A DNA stretch of 37,728 nucleotides from the NCBI GenBank assembly GCA_015499995.1, contig JADNRV010000411.1, positions 1 to 37,728 of the forward strand, given 5' to 3'. Of this stretch, positions 1 to 10,054 are shown one piece after another (the stretch's first letter is position 1; each line of letters begins with the position of its first letter). The position numbers and the translations under genes are program-made. The stretch is from Flammula alnicola (taxonomy: Eukaryota > Basidiomycota > Agaricomycetes > Agaricales > Strophariaceae). The notes below the pieces were generated by a model. It was not told the DNA's origin. It ran no database searches and was given only the letters and a program-made list of their open reading frames with translations.

Positions 1-387
1 TCAAATTCTGATACTTTGTCAAAGATGAAGCAGATTGCGTACTTGACCATGGTTTTCCTTCCCGCCTCCTTCGTTTCGGTATGTTAATACCTCTCTCTTC
101 TCTTGACAGAAACAATAAATGACTGTCATGCTGCAGGGTGTTTTTGGCATGAACGTGAGAGAAATCAATCCTGGTACACTCGGACCCTCCCGCATTACAT
201 CGCGGTCTCCATTTCGTTGACTTTGCTCTCCGCGTGGGTTATAATCGCCTTCCAGAGCAAGTATTTATTCTCCACGAATAGGTCCTTTATAGCGCGACTC
301 GCGTGGCCTGTGCATATTATTATCGAGTGGCTCAAAACATTACGATCTGCCAAAAAGAGGGGAAAATCAGATTCCGATGTTGTCTAA
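1..387 (+). CDS. CorA-type Mg2+ transporter, 3' end only, with a 1-bp frame break
   Basis: This is the C-terminal pore region of a CorA/Alr1/Mnr2-type divalent cation transporter; the 5' part lies outside the window. The first exon (to 78) encodes a membrane helix, MKQIAYLTMVFLPASF. An intron at 79-136 follows, and the next exon opens with GVFGMNV, holding the Gly-Met-Asn motif that defines the CorA selectivity filter. A second helix, HYIAVSISLTLLSAWVIIAF, and a basic tail follow, with a stop at 385-387. The two helices are not in one frame: GMNVREINPGTLG is read in the frame of position 137, whereas TLPHYIAVS is one frame off. The sequence cggaccctc at 181-189 reads like cggaaccctc with one A lost. 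This is either an assembly error or a disabling mutation. Family assignment is firm; gene integrity is not. Confidence 0.82.
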
Positions 388-778
388 CTGTTGGCCAGCA
401 TAATAAACTATCGCAAACTGCTACCATCATCGAATACGGTACCCACATAAGTAGTAGCAATCAAATATAGTACTTGGACTGCGTGCTTTCACCCTATTTA
501 TTAGTGACACACAACACTTGCTTTCGAAGGGATTAGTGGTCTTTCAGTCTTTCTTGTGCTAATTTAAATGCCTAAAGGCAGTGCATCTTGCAAGTTTGAA
601 GCAAGGATGAATTCGAACAGTAAGTTTGAGAATTGGAATTTACAGAGCGATTACATGGTATTTTAAGGGTCCCAGGGTAAGTGAGCCTGAAGTCGAAAAA
701 ATCTCTAATAACCGTAAGCTACATGTAACGATGGAAGTCAATCACAATCCATGGGTGTGAGAAATGAGGGTGGAACAG
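388..778. other. Intergenic, convergent 3' ends
   Basis: This stretch lies between the 3' end of the CorA-type gene and the 3' end of the minus-strand kinase-like gene. It is AT-rich and broken by stops on both strands. I see no gene, repeat or RNA in it; it should hold both 3' UTRs. Confidence 0.5.
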
Positions 779-2147
779 CTAGCCAGACACAGGCTTACAA
801 AGGGCCTTCAGCCGCTTCACTTGCCATAAATCATCAGCTTTGTACATAATGTTGTATGGCGAAACCGCCTGTGCCCAACCATTGTTAGGGTTGAGTGTGG
901 CTGGGTATCTGCTCTCTCCATCCTTCCCAGGCCAATCAAAGTCAACGAGAACAACACGATCCTCAGACTCATCATAAGTAGATAATGTTGGGGTCCCACA
1001 AGTCCCCAAAGACAATATCCTGTTGATGAAGGAGATGCACTGCATGCTCAACCTGCGTCGAGACGATTTCAGGAATGGGTGTTTTGTCCTTTCGGAGCTG
1101 CCAAATGGATTTCCCATTGACACGGTCCATAACGACCATGTATAGGTCACCAATGACACGCTGACAGAAGTGTAGTCTCGGGGCAAGCTGAGCGGCGGCG
1201 AGCAGATGATGTGCCTCTTTGTTGTAACGAGCAGTAAATTTGACGATAACCTCCTGGTTGGTGTCACCAAGGATGGCAATGTACATGGCGGTGGTTGTGT
1301 TCCCAAGGTCCACAAGAGCTGAGGTAGGTTGACCAGCTCGGGATAGAAACTGCTGATAGACAAGTTCCGGCAATACTCCGGAAGGATCAACGAGTGTCGG
1401 GTTGGGATACAGACAAGAGAGTCTGGGAGACAACAACCTGCTGACCCTGTCACTGGCGTAGTACTCTTGGAGATCTACCTGACAGAGTGATAAAGCCTTG
1501 AAGACACGGGCCACGCGGATGACATTGTCATCCGCCTGGAATCCAAACGAAAGGTCTAGGACAAGCAGCCTTGACACGTAGATCGGCCCTACACAAACGG
1601 CAATGGCAATTTCGAGGCGATTTGCGGTGACACCAAGGAGAACGATAGGGAAATTACAGTGCTCCCGGAAGCGCTTGTACTGCAAACAAAGGTAAGCTAC
1701 GGGATTCGAAATGACAGATATGGGACTTTGAACCTTCTTTCGCGAAACTACTTTGCTGTAATCGATAACAGCTTGAAGAAGCGCGTCCCCGGATAGGCCC
1801 AGCGTGTTCTTGAGCTCCAGGACCAGGATGAGAAACGCGTCGTACCACCAACTGCAGTCGGGCTTGATGTTATCCGCCCAACCAAGAGCAAGTCCCCAAT
1901 CGCCCTTCTCTCCGATCGCTTCATCGACGAGCTCCTTGATCGCCATCTGACGCTGGGCCTCATTCTGATAAAACGCGACTGCGCACCGGAGGTACTTGGC
2001 AGCACGCTCGATGTCTGGACGAGCAACTTCAACTTTTTCGAGATGCTCGAGATTCTTTTGCAAGATGGCCAGGGCGGGGTTGTATATCGCGGCAGGGGCT
2101 CCACCGGGACGACCCAGGTGGATGAGAAGGTCAAGAAAGGTGTGCAT
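779..2147 (-). pseudogene. Protein-kinase-like protein with a frame break in the catalytic region
   Basis: One long exon from ATG 2147 gives about 390 residues ending VFGDLWDPNIIYL at a TGA (974-972). The ending matches the catalytic-loop signature of fungal protein-kinase-like domains (usually HGDLRxxNI), with the His replaced by Phe. The natural continuation, DESEDRVVLVDFDWPGKDGE, holds the DFD version of the Mg-binding DFG motif and is open in the adjacent frame down to a stop at 779-781. Joining the two requires about one extra or two missing bases near 975-980, and no GT-AG intron fits there. The N-terminal 250 residues resemble the variable helical region of agaricomycete CRN/kinase families. 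The locus is either a recent pseudogene or carries a sequence error. The upstream header exons may belong to the same gene (see 2276-2773). Confidence 0.6.
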
Positions 2148-2275
2148 TGTCCTGACATCTCATAAGTTCTTGCCTTTCTCATTCTTACGCCCTAGCACTC
2201 GACCAGCGTCTAAATCGCTTACCCCCTACTCCTTCTCCGTCGGAGATAGTCCATTCTTCCAACAAGGTAGCTGAC

Positions 2276-2773
2276 CTATTGGGCGGCGACGAGCCTCCTC
2301 TTATAGACGTATCCTGGGTCGCCCAGGCCTTTGACCAACTCTAGAACTGATACGAAATCAGTAAGATAGGATGAAGGACAGAGTAGAACGTACCCTCCGC
2401 ATCGGCAACGATGATATCTAGCAGGTCGTGGGATAGACGAGGGCCATTGGGAAAGATCGATACAAGCTTTTTCTCCCTCTGGAGGTGACCATTCTCTGGT
2501 TGCTGATGAAGCCACTGAAGAGCACGCGATTTGAGGTCTTCTAAGGGTTCCCTGGGAATATCCGTCTGCTGTGGGTTAGTTGGCTGTTTGCCAGAGAAAG
2601 AACAAGGTTACCTTAAAAACGCGGAGGTCGTTGCGGCTGACCTCTCGACCGTCTAATTTGAGCTCCCCCTGAATCGCCTTCAATAGGTCTATAACAAAAG
2701 CATTCGACGCTACGTCAACAGTAACAAAAAGAGGCTGTTCTGCAGGATAATAAACTGTGAATGTGGACGTCAT
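2276..2773 (-). CDS. Crinkler-like (CRN) header module, 3 exons
   Basis: ATG 2773 starts a short ubiquitin-like N-terminal module. Exon 1 (2773-2612) includes DLLKAIQGELKLDG and ends DLRVFK. After an intron (2611-2566 or 2569), exon 2 reads TDIPREPLEDLKSRA... and ends at 2394 with DLLDIIVADAE. The pattern of a beta-strand start, LLKAI helix and DLRVFKTDIP resembles the header of CRN proteins, which in basidiomycetes is commonly fused to kinase-like or NTPase domains. With the best donor (2393), exon 3 starts at 2346 and meets TAG at 2276-2278, giving about 137 residues. A different frame of exon 3 stays open and could splice into the kinase exon at 2151, so header and kinase may be one gene with a second frame break. 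Header assignment rests on motif pattern only. Confidence 0.45.
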
Positions 2774-3000
2774 CGCGGTTTTGCACAAGGAGCGGGTGGC
2801 AACTTTGAGGGTTTGCGGCTGCCAAATACATTGCTATTTACATATATTTGGTAGAATTTGGACGTCACGCGTCAATCGCCTAAGGGACTAGAGAGTGAGA
2901 AGCAACTCATTCCGCTGCACCGTCATACTTTGTCCTCTTTTTCTGTTTTCCATCTTTCTCTCTTCAAATATATAGCTCAGCACGGACTGGGCTCGAAACT
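2774..3000. promoter_or_regulatory. Divergent promoter region
   Basis: About 227 bases separate the ATG of the CRN-header gene (minus) from the ATG of the RhoGAP gene (plus), so both must start within it or share it. It has TA-rich stretches (tatatatttgg, tatata) and a pyrimidine-rich run (ctctttttctgttttcc) shortly before 3001, a common fungal promoter feature. No specific operator is recognised. Confidence 0.4.
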
Positions 3001-6000
3001 ATGAGCAAAGACCGGGATCAGGGACGTGCACCGTCGCCATGGTCGAATTACCAGCAGTTGAATGGGAATGGTGGACCAAGGGGGCCCCTAGCTGTGTCGA
3101 CCGATCTCGACCCGGGGCGGGGACCAGTGCAAGGTAGAAATCCATATTCTGCACCTCCGACGAGCGCTGCAAGGTTTCCTGACCGCCCTATCCTCCCCAC
3201 ACGATCCTCGACAGTCGGCACGACGGATCCCGATCGTAATCTCTCTCCCAACACAAATCCATTCCCGAAGACTCGCAGCGAAGACCTGAACCATAATCAA
3301 ACCTATACTTCATCTTCTCCGAGGCCATCACCCCCTTTTCTTGCCTCGGGCGCTGGCGGCAGTCGGCCAAACACACCAGGTGCTAGGGAGGCCTCTTCTT
3401 CAGGGCACTCTGATTCACACTCATCCCAACACTCGGACATATCCTCTTCTGCACCGAAGCCACCACCCAGCACTTCCTCTGCATCCACAAGTCTATCCTC
3501 GACGTAAGTGTCCGTTAACCTGCGATTATTCCTGATCTTACCTCTCGTTATCTCCAGGACATGTTCAGCATGCGGCAAGGCGATGCAGGGTCCCTTTGTT
3601 CGAGCTTTGGGTGCAGTCTTCCACTTGAATTGCTTCAAATGCATGGTATGTACCATTTTTATTTCTCTCCTTAACCTTTTTTCATGATTATTTATATAGG
3701 ACTGTGGAGACGTCGTCGCTTCCAAGTTCTTTCCCATCGATGGTCCTGGCGGTAAACAAAGTCCGCTCTGCGAACGTGATTACTTCCGTCGGCTGAACCT
3801 CATATGTGCCAAGTGTGGGATGGCGTTGCGAGGCAGCTACATCACCGCCTGCAGTGCGTAGTCTCTGTATCCTCTTTTGGAAAAGTAATTTACGAATTCA
3901 TCTGGCTGGAATTAGACAAGAAGTACCATGTTGAGCACTTCACGTGTTCGCTGTGTTCGACACTCTTTGGACCACAGGACTCGTACTATGAGCACGATGG
4001 GGATGTCTATTGCCATTTCCACTATTCTACACGATTCGCGACCAAATGCGCTGGCTGCAATAGTGCGATCCTCAAGCAGTTTGTAGAGATCAACCGGAAC
4101 ATGAGAGATGAATGTTGGCATCCAGAGTGTTACATGATCAACAAGGTGCGTAGATACTACCTCGGCCTAGATGTATATTAACAAGCTGCGATAGTTCTGG
4201 AACGTTAAAGTTAGCACTCGACGACCAACGAGCTCAATGTCCGCAGAAGGAGATCCTGAGGAACCGGCGTATGTGGAAGAGGAACAACGAGAAACGCCAT
4301 CGACCTTGAAGGAGAAGCAGGTGCGGATGGAACAACAGGTTTATCGGATTTGGACGTACGTGTGTTCAGTAACTCTTATCATACTCAGTACTTAACCTCG
4401 CCTCAGCGTGCTTTCTGCGTTCGAGGAATCAAGTGCTGCCTGTATATCTGACATGCTGAGGCAAGTCAGTAACGGAGCTTACCTTGACGCTATTCGGATG
4501 GCCGAAAAGTTCATCTTGCACGTGGAAGTACTGTTCGGGACGATAGACGACCTCGAATTCCATTTCGCGTCACTAAACATGAAGGGTTAGTCGTTTCAAC
4601 TGGTCTAGTAATTTGTATTCAACGTGGGACAATAGGCATGTCACACGTCCGGGAAGCTCGTATGCTATGTCGGAAGACAGTCGAACTTTTCACACTGCTA
4701 TCACACACGCAAGAGACAGGAGCACGGCGGATGGGCATGACGCAGGAACTGCTTGCACTCGTGACCGGTCTTGCACACTACCTCAAGATCCTCATCCGAA
4801 TCGCGCTTACAGGCGCGCTCAAGCTCGAGCGCGAGCAGAGCGTGAGAGAGGCTATGGGATCCTTCCTCGACAAGCTCCATCTCCTCGCCGTACAGGGGGG
4901 CAATCCCGCAGCCAAGCGCATGATCAAAGGCCAGAATGGAGAGGTGCTCTCGGCGAATCCGCACGCCAACTTTGGCACACAGGGCGTCACGTATGGGTTC
5001 CGCAGTCTTGCGCCGGAGAACGCGGGCGAGTCGCCTTTCTCCCAGAGGGAGGGCGCCTCGACAAAGTCTTCATCGAACCCGCCCTCCGATCTGTGTGTGC
5101 GGTGTAACTTGACGGTGGAGGAGGACTGTGTACGGCTGGGCACGTATCAGCGGTGGCACTCGCACTGCATACAGTGTGCACAGTGCGGCAAGGTCGCGGC
5201 CGTGCCTGTGGTCAAGGAGCTGTCGTCGAAAAGTGGGGATGACAGAGATAAAGAGAATAGCAGGGACGGGGGCGCGCAGCCGCCCAAGCTCTCTACTGCG
5301 CGGAGGCCGCCTGCGAATGTGGCGGGGTTCGTGTATGATCCGGAGTCGAGGAAGGAAATGCCCTCATTTGGCGAGGTGCCCACACTCATTTTGTGTACGG
5401 ATCATGCACATCCTGGCTGCAGAGGTGGGTTCCAGGCTGTGCAACGACTGGAGCAATATGCATTCCTATTGAATGTTGCCCTGCGGCGGCTGTATCTGCT
5501 GTTGAAAAAGCAAGGTGTTGTACCGATGTCACTAAGTACGTATTGTCTCCTTTTTAAGGTTCCTGTGCCCTTGCAACTTTTTTCTGATCGACGTTCATGT
5601 TTTTGAATTGTTGACAGTCTCGACGTCGAGCGACCCGACAACGCCTACAGCCTCTGATCCATACCGAAATTCTGGCGATATCATGCGCATGAAGTCCGTG
5701 CACCTGGACCGCAAGCTGTCTGCTACCGCACGGCTGCCGAAGCGGTCGACCATCGTCGAGAGTCCCGCAGGACGGAGTGTGCATCCGACAGACCTTCCAC
5801 AGCGACATTACGAGCCAGGGGCGCAGCCCACGCTACATCAGCACAGCGTCCAAGTCCAGCAAGGACAACAAGGACAGCTGTCATACCAGGGGTACCCTAA
5901 TAGCAGCCACTCGCCACAGATGCAGTACCAGGGCTCGCCTCCAAGCCAATACAGCACGCCCCGTGCGAACGCAGGCAAACTTCCTCTGGAGCAAGGGCAG

Positions 6001-7842
6001 AACCTGAGGCCCTCTTTGACCCGGGGCAACACGGAGGTGATGATTGTCGATGAGAGTGCGCCGAATTCGCCTGCGGGAGGGCCGGAGGACGGGCCAGGGG
6101 CGATGCCCAAACAGCGCGACGATGCGCTGACGTTGGCGGATATACCGCAGCTGATGGAGGTCGCGCAGGCGAGGGAGCAGCAGAGGTCGTTGCCGCGGGA
6201 GAGCTCGACGCCGTATATCGCGGAGCTGAGCGCATTGGAGCTGGCGATCGTGAAGCACTGCGCGGTGCTCGCGCTGATGCGGTCGCCGTTGAAGGACCAG
6301 TTCGACCTCGACGAGATATTGGAGATGGTGGAGACCAAGAAGGGCGGGTTCTGGAACAAGCTCTTCAAGGGTGATAAAAAGAACGTGAAGAAGAAAGGTG
6401 CGTTTTACTTTATTTTTATACTTGTGTGTCTCAACTAGAAGAGTGTGCTGGAGGCTAACGAGGTCTTTTTCACTCTATTACAAGGTGTGTTTGGAGTACC
6501 TCTTGAACTTCTAGTGGAAAGAGAGGGATCGGACTCGCTACTTGGAGCAACAAGGGCAACACTAAGAGTGCCAAGTTTTATTGACGACGTTATTTCGGCC
6601 ATGCGGCAGATGGGTAAGCCCCCGATTTAATAGGTCTAATCCGGCCACAAACGCAGAGCGCTAACGCCCTATAATAGATATGTCTATCGAGGGTATATTC
6701 CGTAAGAATGGCAACATCCGGCGGTTGGGCGACCTAAAAGACTCTATTGACCGGGATCCCTCTTCTGTGGACCTATCCCAAGACAATCCTGTTCAGCTGG
6801 CTGCTTTGCTGAAGAAATTCCTGCGAGAATTGCCAGATCCATTGCTGACGTTTAAGCTTCATCGTCTCTTTGTCGCGTCCCAATGTCAGTCGTCTTCGTT
6901 GTATTTGTCATGCTCCTCATGTTAAAGAAACTAACTCATCATGCTTCTTTTTATTCAGCGCTTTCATCGGACGAGGACAGAAAAAGATATCTACATCTAG
7001 TGTCCCTCGTTTTGCCCAAAAGCCATCGAGACACGATGGAGGTTCTTTTCGTGTTCCTGAAGTGGGTAGCATCGTTTGCGCATATGGATGCCGAGACTGG
7101 AAGCAAAATGGATCTTGGAAATCTGGCGACGGTGATATGCCCCAGCATCTTGTATTCGCGAGGGCGAGATGCCATGCGAGACGAGACATTCAGCTCCGTT
7201 CGTGTCGTCACGTCGCTTCTGGAGAACCAAGACGAGTTCTTCACTGTTCCTGAGGAGTTCTTGTCTATTCTTCACGACCAGGAATATTTCGCGAACTCGC
7301 TGGAGCTGCCGAGCAAGGAGTTCCTCAAGAAGTGCGATACGTACATGCGCGTGAGAGGGAATGGTCGGTCGATGCCTGGGACACCGTACATGAACCAGCA
7401 GAGTAATGGCGCCCAACCTCGATATCCTCCAATGAACTCGCCGGTGATGGAGCGGCCGCCCGGTCCTCTATTTAGTGGACCCTCGATCTCTGATCGGAAT
7501 ATGAGGATGCAGCAGCCCAATATGTCGCGAGACATTGAGCCATATCAGCCCCCTGGTTCGCCATCTATACCTCCAGGGATGCAGATGCAGAATCAAGGTA
7601 TGGTGCAAAACATGCAACGGAATCCGCAGATGGATGACTGGACACCTCCCCCCGCTCCTTGGCCAAACAACAACAACAACTCGAACAGCCCCTCGTCTAG
7701 ACCGTCATCCTTCGTTGGCCCACCGTCAAGGTCACCCGCCGAGCCAAATCAATCGCAAGGCCAGCCATACAACCCTGCTATGAATGGCTCCGGCTATTCT
7801 TCATCAGGCTATCCTTCATCAACGCCTGGTCGGCAACGCTAG
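3001..7842 (+). CDS. LIM-domain Rho GTPase-activating protein, 11 exons
   Basis: The protein is a GTPase-activating protein for Rho/Cdc42, of the fungal Rga1-type (LIM + RhoGAP), expected at sites of polarised growth. Exons: 3001-3503, 3558-3645, 3700-3853, 3916-4145, 4195-4355, 4407-4585, 4636-5535, 5618-6397, 6485-6613, 6678-6884, 6959-7842; all phases join. Order: a Ser/Pro-rich leader of about 167 residues; LIM1 (CSAC...HLNCFKCMDCGD); LIM2 (CAKC...HFTCSLC...); a third LIM-like module (CAGC...HPEC); a helical segment; a fourth LIM-like unit (CVRC...HSHCIQCAQCGK...CTDH); a Gln-rich linker; then RhoGAP with the arginine-finger motif GIFRKNG, the KKFLRELPDPLLT loop and NLATVICPSIL. The C-terminus is Pro/Asn/Gln-rich, ending GRQR. 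All RhoGAP catalytic signatures are intact. The ATG is the first in-frame Met after the divergent promoter. Confidence 0.93.
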
Positions 7843-8232
7843 TGATGTATATTTGACGACATCGTGCCACTCCCACTTTGACCATACGCTACCGCATGTC
7901 CGATATCCGATCTCTATAGTATTCCCTATCACCTTGTCGGTGCTTCCAGATACCTTCCCGTTCCCACCTTCCTTGTTTCAAGGTTCTGACTTTTTTTTCG
8001 CGAGGTTTTAACCATCTCTTTCTTCTCTGTGGCTCTCTCTCTTTCTCTTTTTGAATCCATTAAATGTACTTTACCATCACGTCCTCACACGTACCTCGCT
8101 CTCTCTCCATTGAACTCAGTATATAGTATGCTATGGACGAAAATATTTCGCGGTACTTACGATATACCCCGGCATGATGATTGCCCAGCTATTGAAGCTA
8201 AAATACAACGCTCTTGGCTGATCACAGATGTA
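7843..8232. other. 3' flank of RhoGAP gene
   Basis: No gene is seen. The stretch is pyrimidine-rich, with a CT-rich run near 8014-8052 and a tcctcacac...ctcgctctctctcc stretch after 8080, and should hold the RhoGAP 3' UTR. It ends at the base A (8232) that borders the first Helitron-like element. Confidence 0.5.
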
Positions 8233-8594
8233 TCTTTTATAATAAAAGAGCTCAGACTCTTTCCCACGAGACAAAAAACCCTTGTGATTGGCTATTTCTT
8301 TCCGGGGACAAAGACAAAGATGTGTTTTGATTGGCTGGGGCACATTCATACTCCGATTCAGCAAGCACCCGGGACATGGGGGACCAGTTACGTAAGACAA
8401 AACTTATGTCATATACAAATGAGGTGGCGGTGCACTTACGCGTCAAGCCGATCGGCGATCTAGCAGCACTAGCTGACACGTGCATGCGCATACGGCTCGA
8501 TCTCGCACGCGCAGGTCTCGCGGTCTCGCGTTCTCATGTCCGAGTGCATCCACTACTGCACACCTCTGGGTCACAGGTAAGGGATGCTAAACAT

Positions 8595-8700
8595 GGGTAG
8601 GGTACTATGCATGTAGGAGTTCTATGCACGGGTAGGTGTACTACGCATAGCCCCACGGGTAGGGGTACTATGCACAGGTAGGAATACTATGCATGGGGTA
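8595..8700. repeat. Degenerate minisatellite
   Basis: Imperfect tandem copies, about 19 bases long, of a unit close to gggtaggggtactatgcac can be followed: ggtagggtactatgcat, gtaggagttctatgcac, gggtaggtgtactacgcat, gggtaggggtactatgcac and aggtaggaatactatgcat. The array ends directly against the inverted-repeat element that begins at 8703. Confidence 0.7.
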
Positions 8701-8702
8701 CA

Positions 8703-9173
8703 TAGGGATTGTCAGGGGTAACCCTGGGGTATTTTTGCTGTACCCTTACCCTTACCCACCAAAACCCCTACCCTCCAGCAGGGGTAAGGGTTTTGGGGGG
8801 TATGGGTAAGGGTTTCTGAAAACCCAGGGGTATTTAATATTTTGGAGGGTATAACTATTAAAATTGATTGAAAACTGTTTTAAAAATTGTTTACTACTCA
8901 ATTAAATTAAATTAATTAGTTGATTGTGTTATCTGCAGTGTTATCTTGTACAGTAAGCCAAGTTTGGAGACAAAATCTTGTAAAAAGATATAAAATAAAT
9001 ATTTTTTGGACCTCTTTGGTGTGCAAAAAAGCCAAAACATTTCTCTGGGCAATACCCCTGACCCCTGCTGGGGGTAGGGGTTTTCCAAGGGTACAGAAAT
9101 CTCAACCCTTACCCTTACCCCAGCATACCCTACCCAAAACCCCTGCGGGTTTTCAAACCCCTGACAATCACTA
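8703..9173. mobile_element. MITE-like element with terminal inverted repeats and GGGTAAGGG hairpins
   Basis: The ends are inverted copies: gattgtcaggggt (8707-8719) and acccctgacaatc (9157-9169) match over 13 bases, extending to 17 with one mismatch (8703-8719 / 9157-9173). TA lies at both outer edges and could be a target duplication. Just inside each end are G/C-rich blocks built from CCCTTACCC / GGGTAAGGG, able to fold into strong hairpins (about 8738-8813 and 9052-9150). The middle (8840-9000) is AT-rich and non-coding. At 471 bases with no transposase, it fits a non-autonomous DNA transposon. The superfamily is uncertain; CAGGGGT is reminiscent of hAT termini. Confidence 0.65.
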
Positions 9174-9376
9174 GGGGTACAGCTACAGGTATTACTTTTA
9201 CTTCTATTGGTTATTTCTTGCAAGTCTTTCTGCTTTAATTTAGTTGGAAATCAAACCAGGCATTTCTTTTATTCAGTGTTGCAATCTGAAATATAAATCT
9301 TGATTAGTTTAATAACACACATTTTGAACTCATTTCAAGGATCAAGCTCATACACTCCAACATTGAAACATTGAAA

Positions 9377-9404
9377 CCGTGCGAAGCACGGGTCAACTGC
9401 TAGT
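9377..9404 (+). other. Helitron 3' terminus (hairpin plus CTAG^T), element 1
   Basis: A perfect 6-bp stem ccgtgc/gcacgg closes on a GAA loop, followed 9 bases later by CTAG and T. The same structure recurs at 9609-9637 for element 2. Confidence 0.75.
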
Positions 9405-9636
9405 CTATCTTATAAAACGACATGGGTTCTCACGGGGGGGATAAATCGGGCGCGGCCCATTGGCTAGAGACAAAGACACACACTCATTGGCTCGGGCTTA
9501 CAGAGATCTGTGGCGAGGCACGGGCACGTGACTCATCGATGGTCCTGGCCTGCTCTCGGCCCTCACTCTAGATGTTACCATTGGCTTACAACTTGCACAA
9601 CTCTTTCACCGTGCAAAGCACGGGTCCACAGTCTAG
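9404..9636 (+). mobile_element. Helitron-like non-autonomous element 2, abutting element 1
   Basis: This 233-base element starts TCTATCTTATAAAACG directly after the CTAG of element 1 and ends with its own hairpin (ccgtgcaaagcacggg, 9609-9624) and CTAG at 9633-9636 before T (9637). Two ATTGGCT motifs (about 9460 and 9485) match those of element 1. It has no coding capacity. Its 5' TC supplies the T of the A^T site used by element 1, so element 2 appears to be the older insertion. Confidence 0.6.
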
Positions 9637-9701
9637 TCATCGCCTTGCTGCGTAGCAGAGAGGCTTCTCCCGGTCTAAATTCACTATATAAGGAAGTGGA
9701 C

Positions 9702-9872
9702 TTTTGTCCCATTGTTTGTTTGGTTTGGATGGTTACGTCTTCCTGTCAATCACCACCAAATAAAAGTTTATACCATTCAACTTGAAATCGAGTTTTGTCC
9801 CAATATTTGTTTGGTTTGGATGGTTACGTCTTCTTGTCAATCATCACCAAATAGAATTCTCATTCAACTTGC
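9702..9872. repeat. Tandem duplication, period 91
   Basis: Copy 1 starts ttttgtcccattgtttg (9702) and copy 2 ttttgtcccaatatttg (9793). Both share ggtttggatggttacgtctt and tgtcaatcaycaccaaata, then cattcaacttg, with scattered substitutions and a short gap near the end of copy 2. The duplication is non-coding. Confidence 0.85.
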
Positions 9873-10054
9873 GTTTTGCTTGCGTTCTTGTCGATTACCT
9901 CAATGTATTTTCGAATCTTGTACTTGTTCCCAAATTCTAATTTATGATATCATTAGCGCAGTTCCGTGCTACGCACAGTTCCTTGCAGCTTCCGCACAAT
10001 TTTTTTTTGATAATATTCTTTACCTGACAGGGTACAGTAAGCTATTCCATCTGT

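Larger units (their letters stand above)
8233..9403 (+). mobile_element. Helitron-like non-autonomous element 1
   Basis: The 3' end is diagnostic: an 8-bp-class GC hairpin (ccgtgc-gaa-gcacgg, 9377-9391), a short spacer, then CTAG at 9400-9403 followed by T. Helitrons end in a hairpin plus CTRR and insert between A and T. The proposed 5' end is TC at 8233 (tcttttataataaaagag), preceded by A at 8232, so the A^T target rule holds on both sides. No RepHel coding sequence is present, so it would be non-autonomous. ATTGGCT motifs occur near the 5' end (8288, 8331) and also in element 2, which supports shared ancestry. The interior is interrupted by an inverted-repeat element (8703-9173). The 3' end is well supported; the 5' end is inferred. 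Confidence 0.6.

Noticed and set aside
8738..9150. Internal telomeric tract or subtelomere
   Set aside because: The CCCTTACCC/GGGTAAGGG blocks occur in both orientations inside a bounded inverted-repeat element, not as a one-way tandem array.
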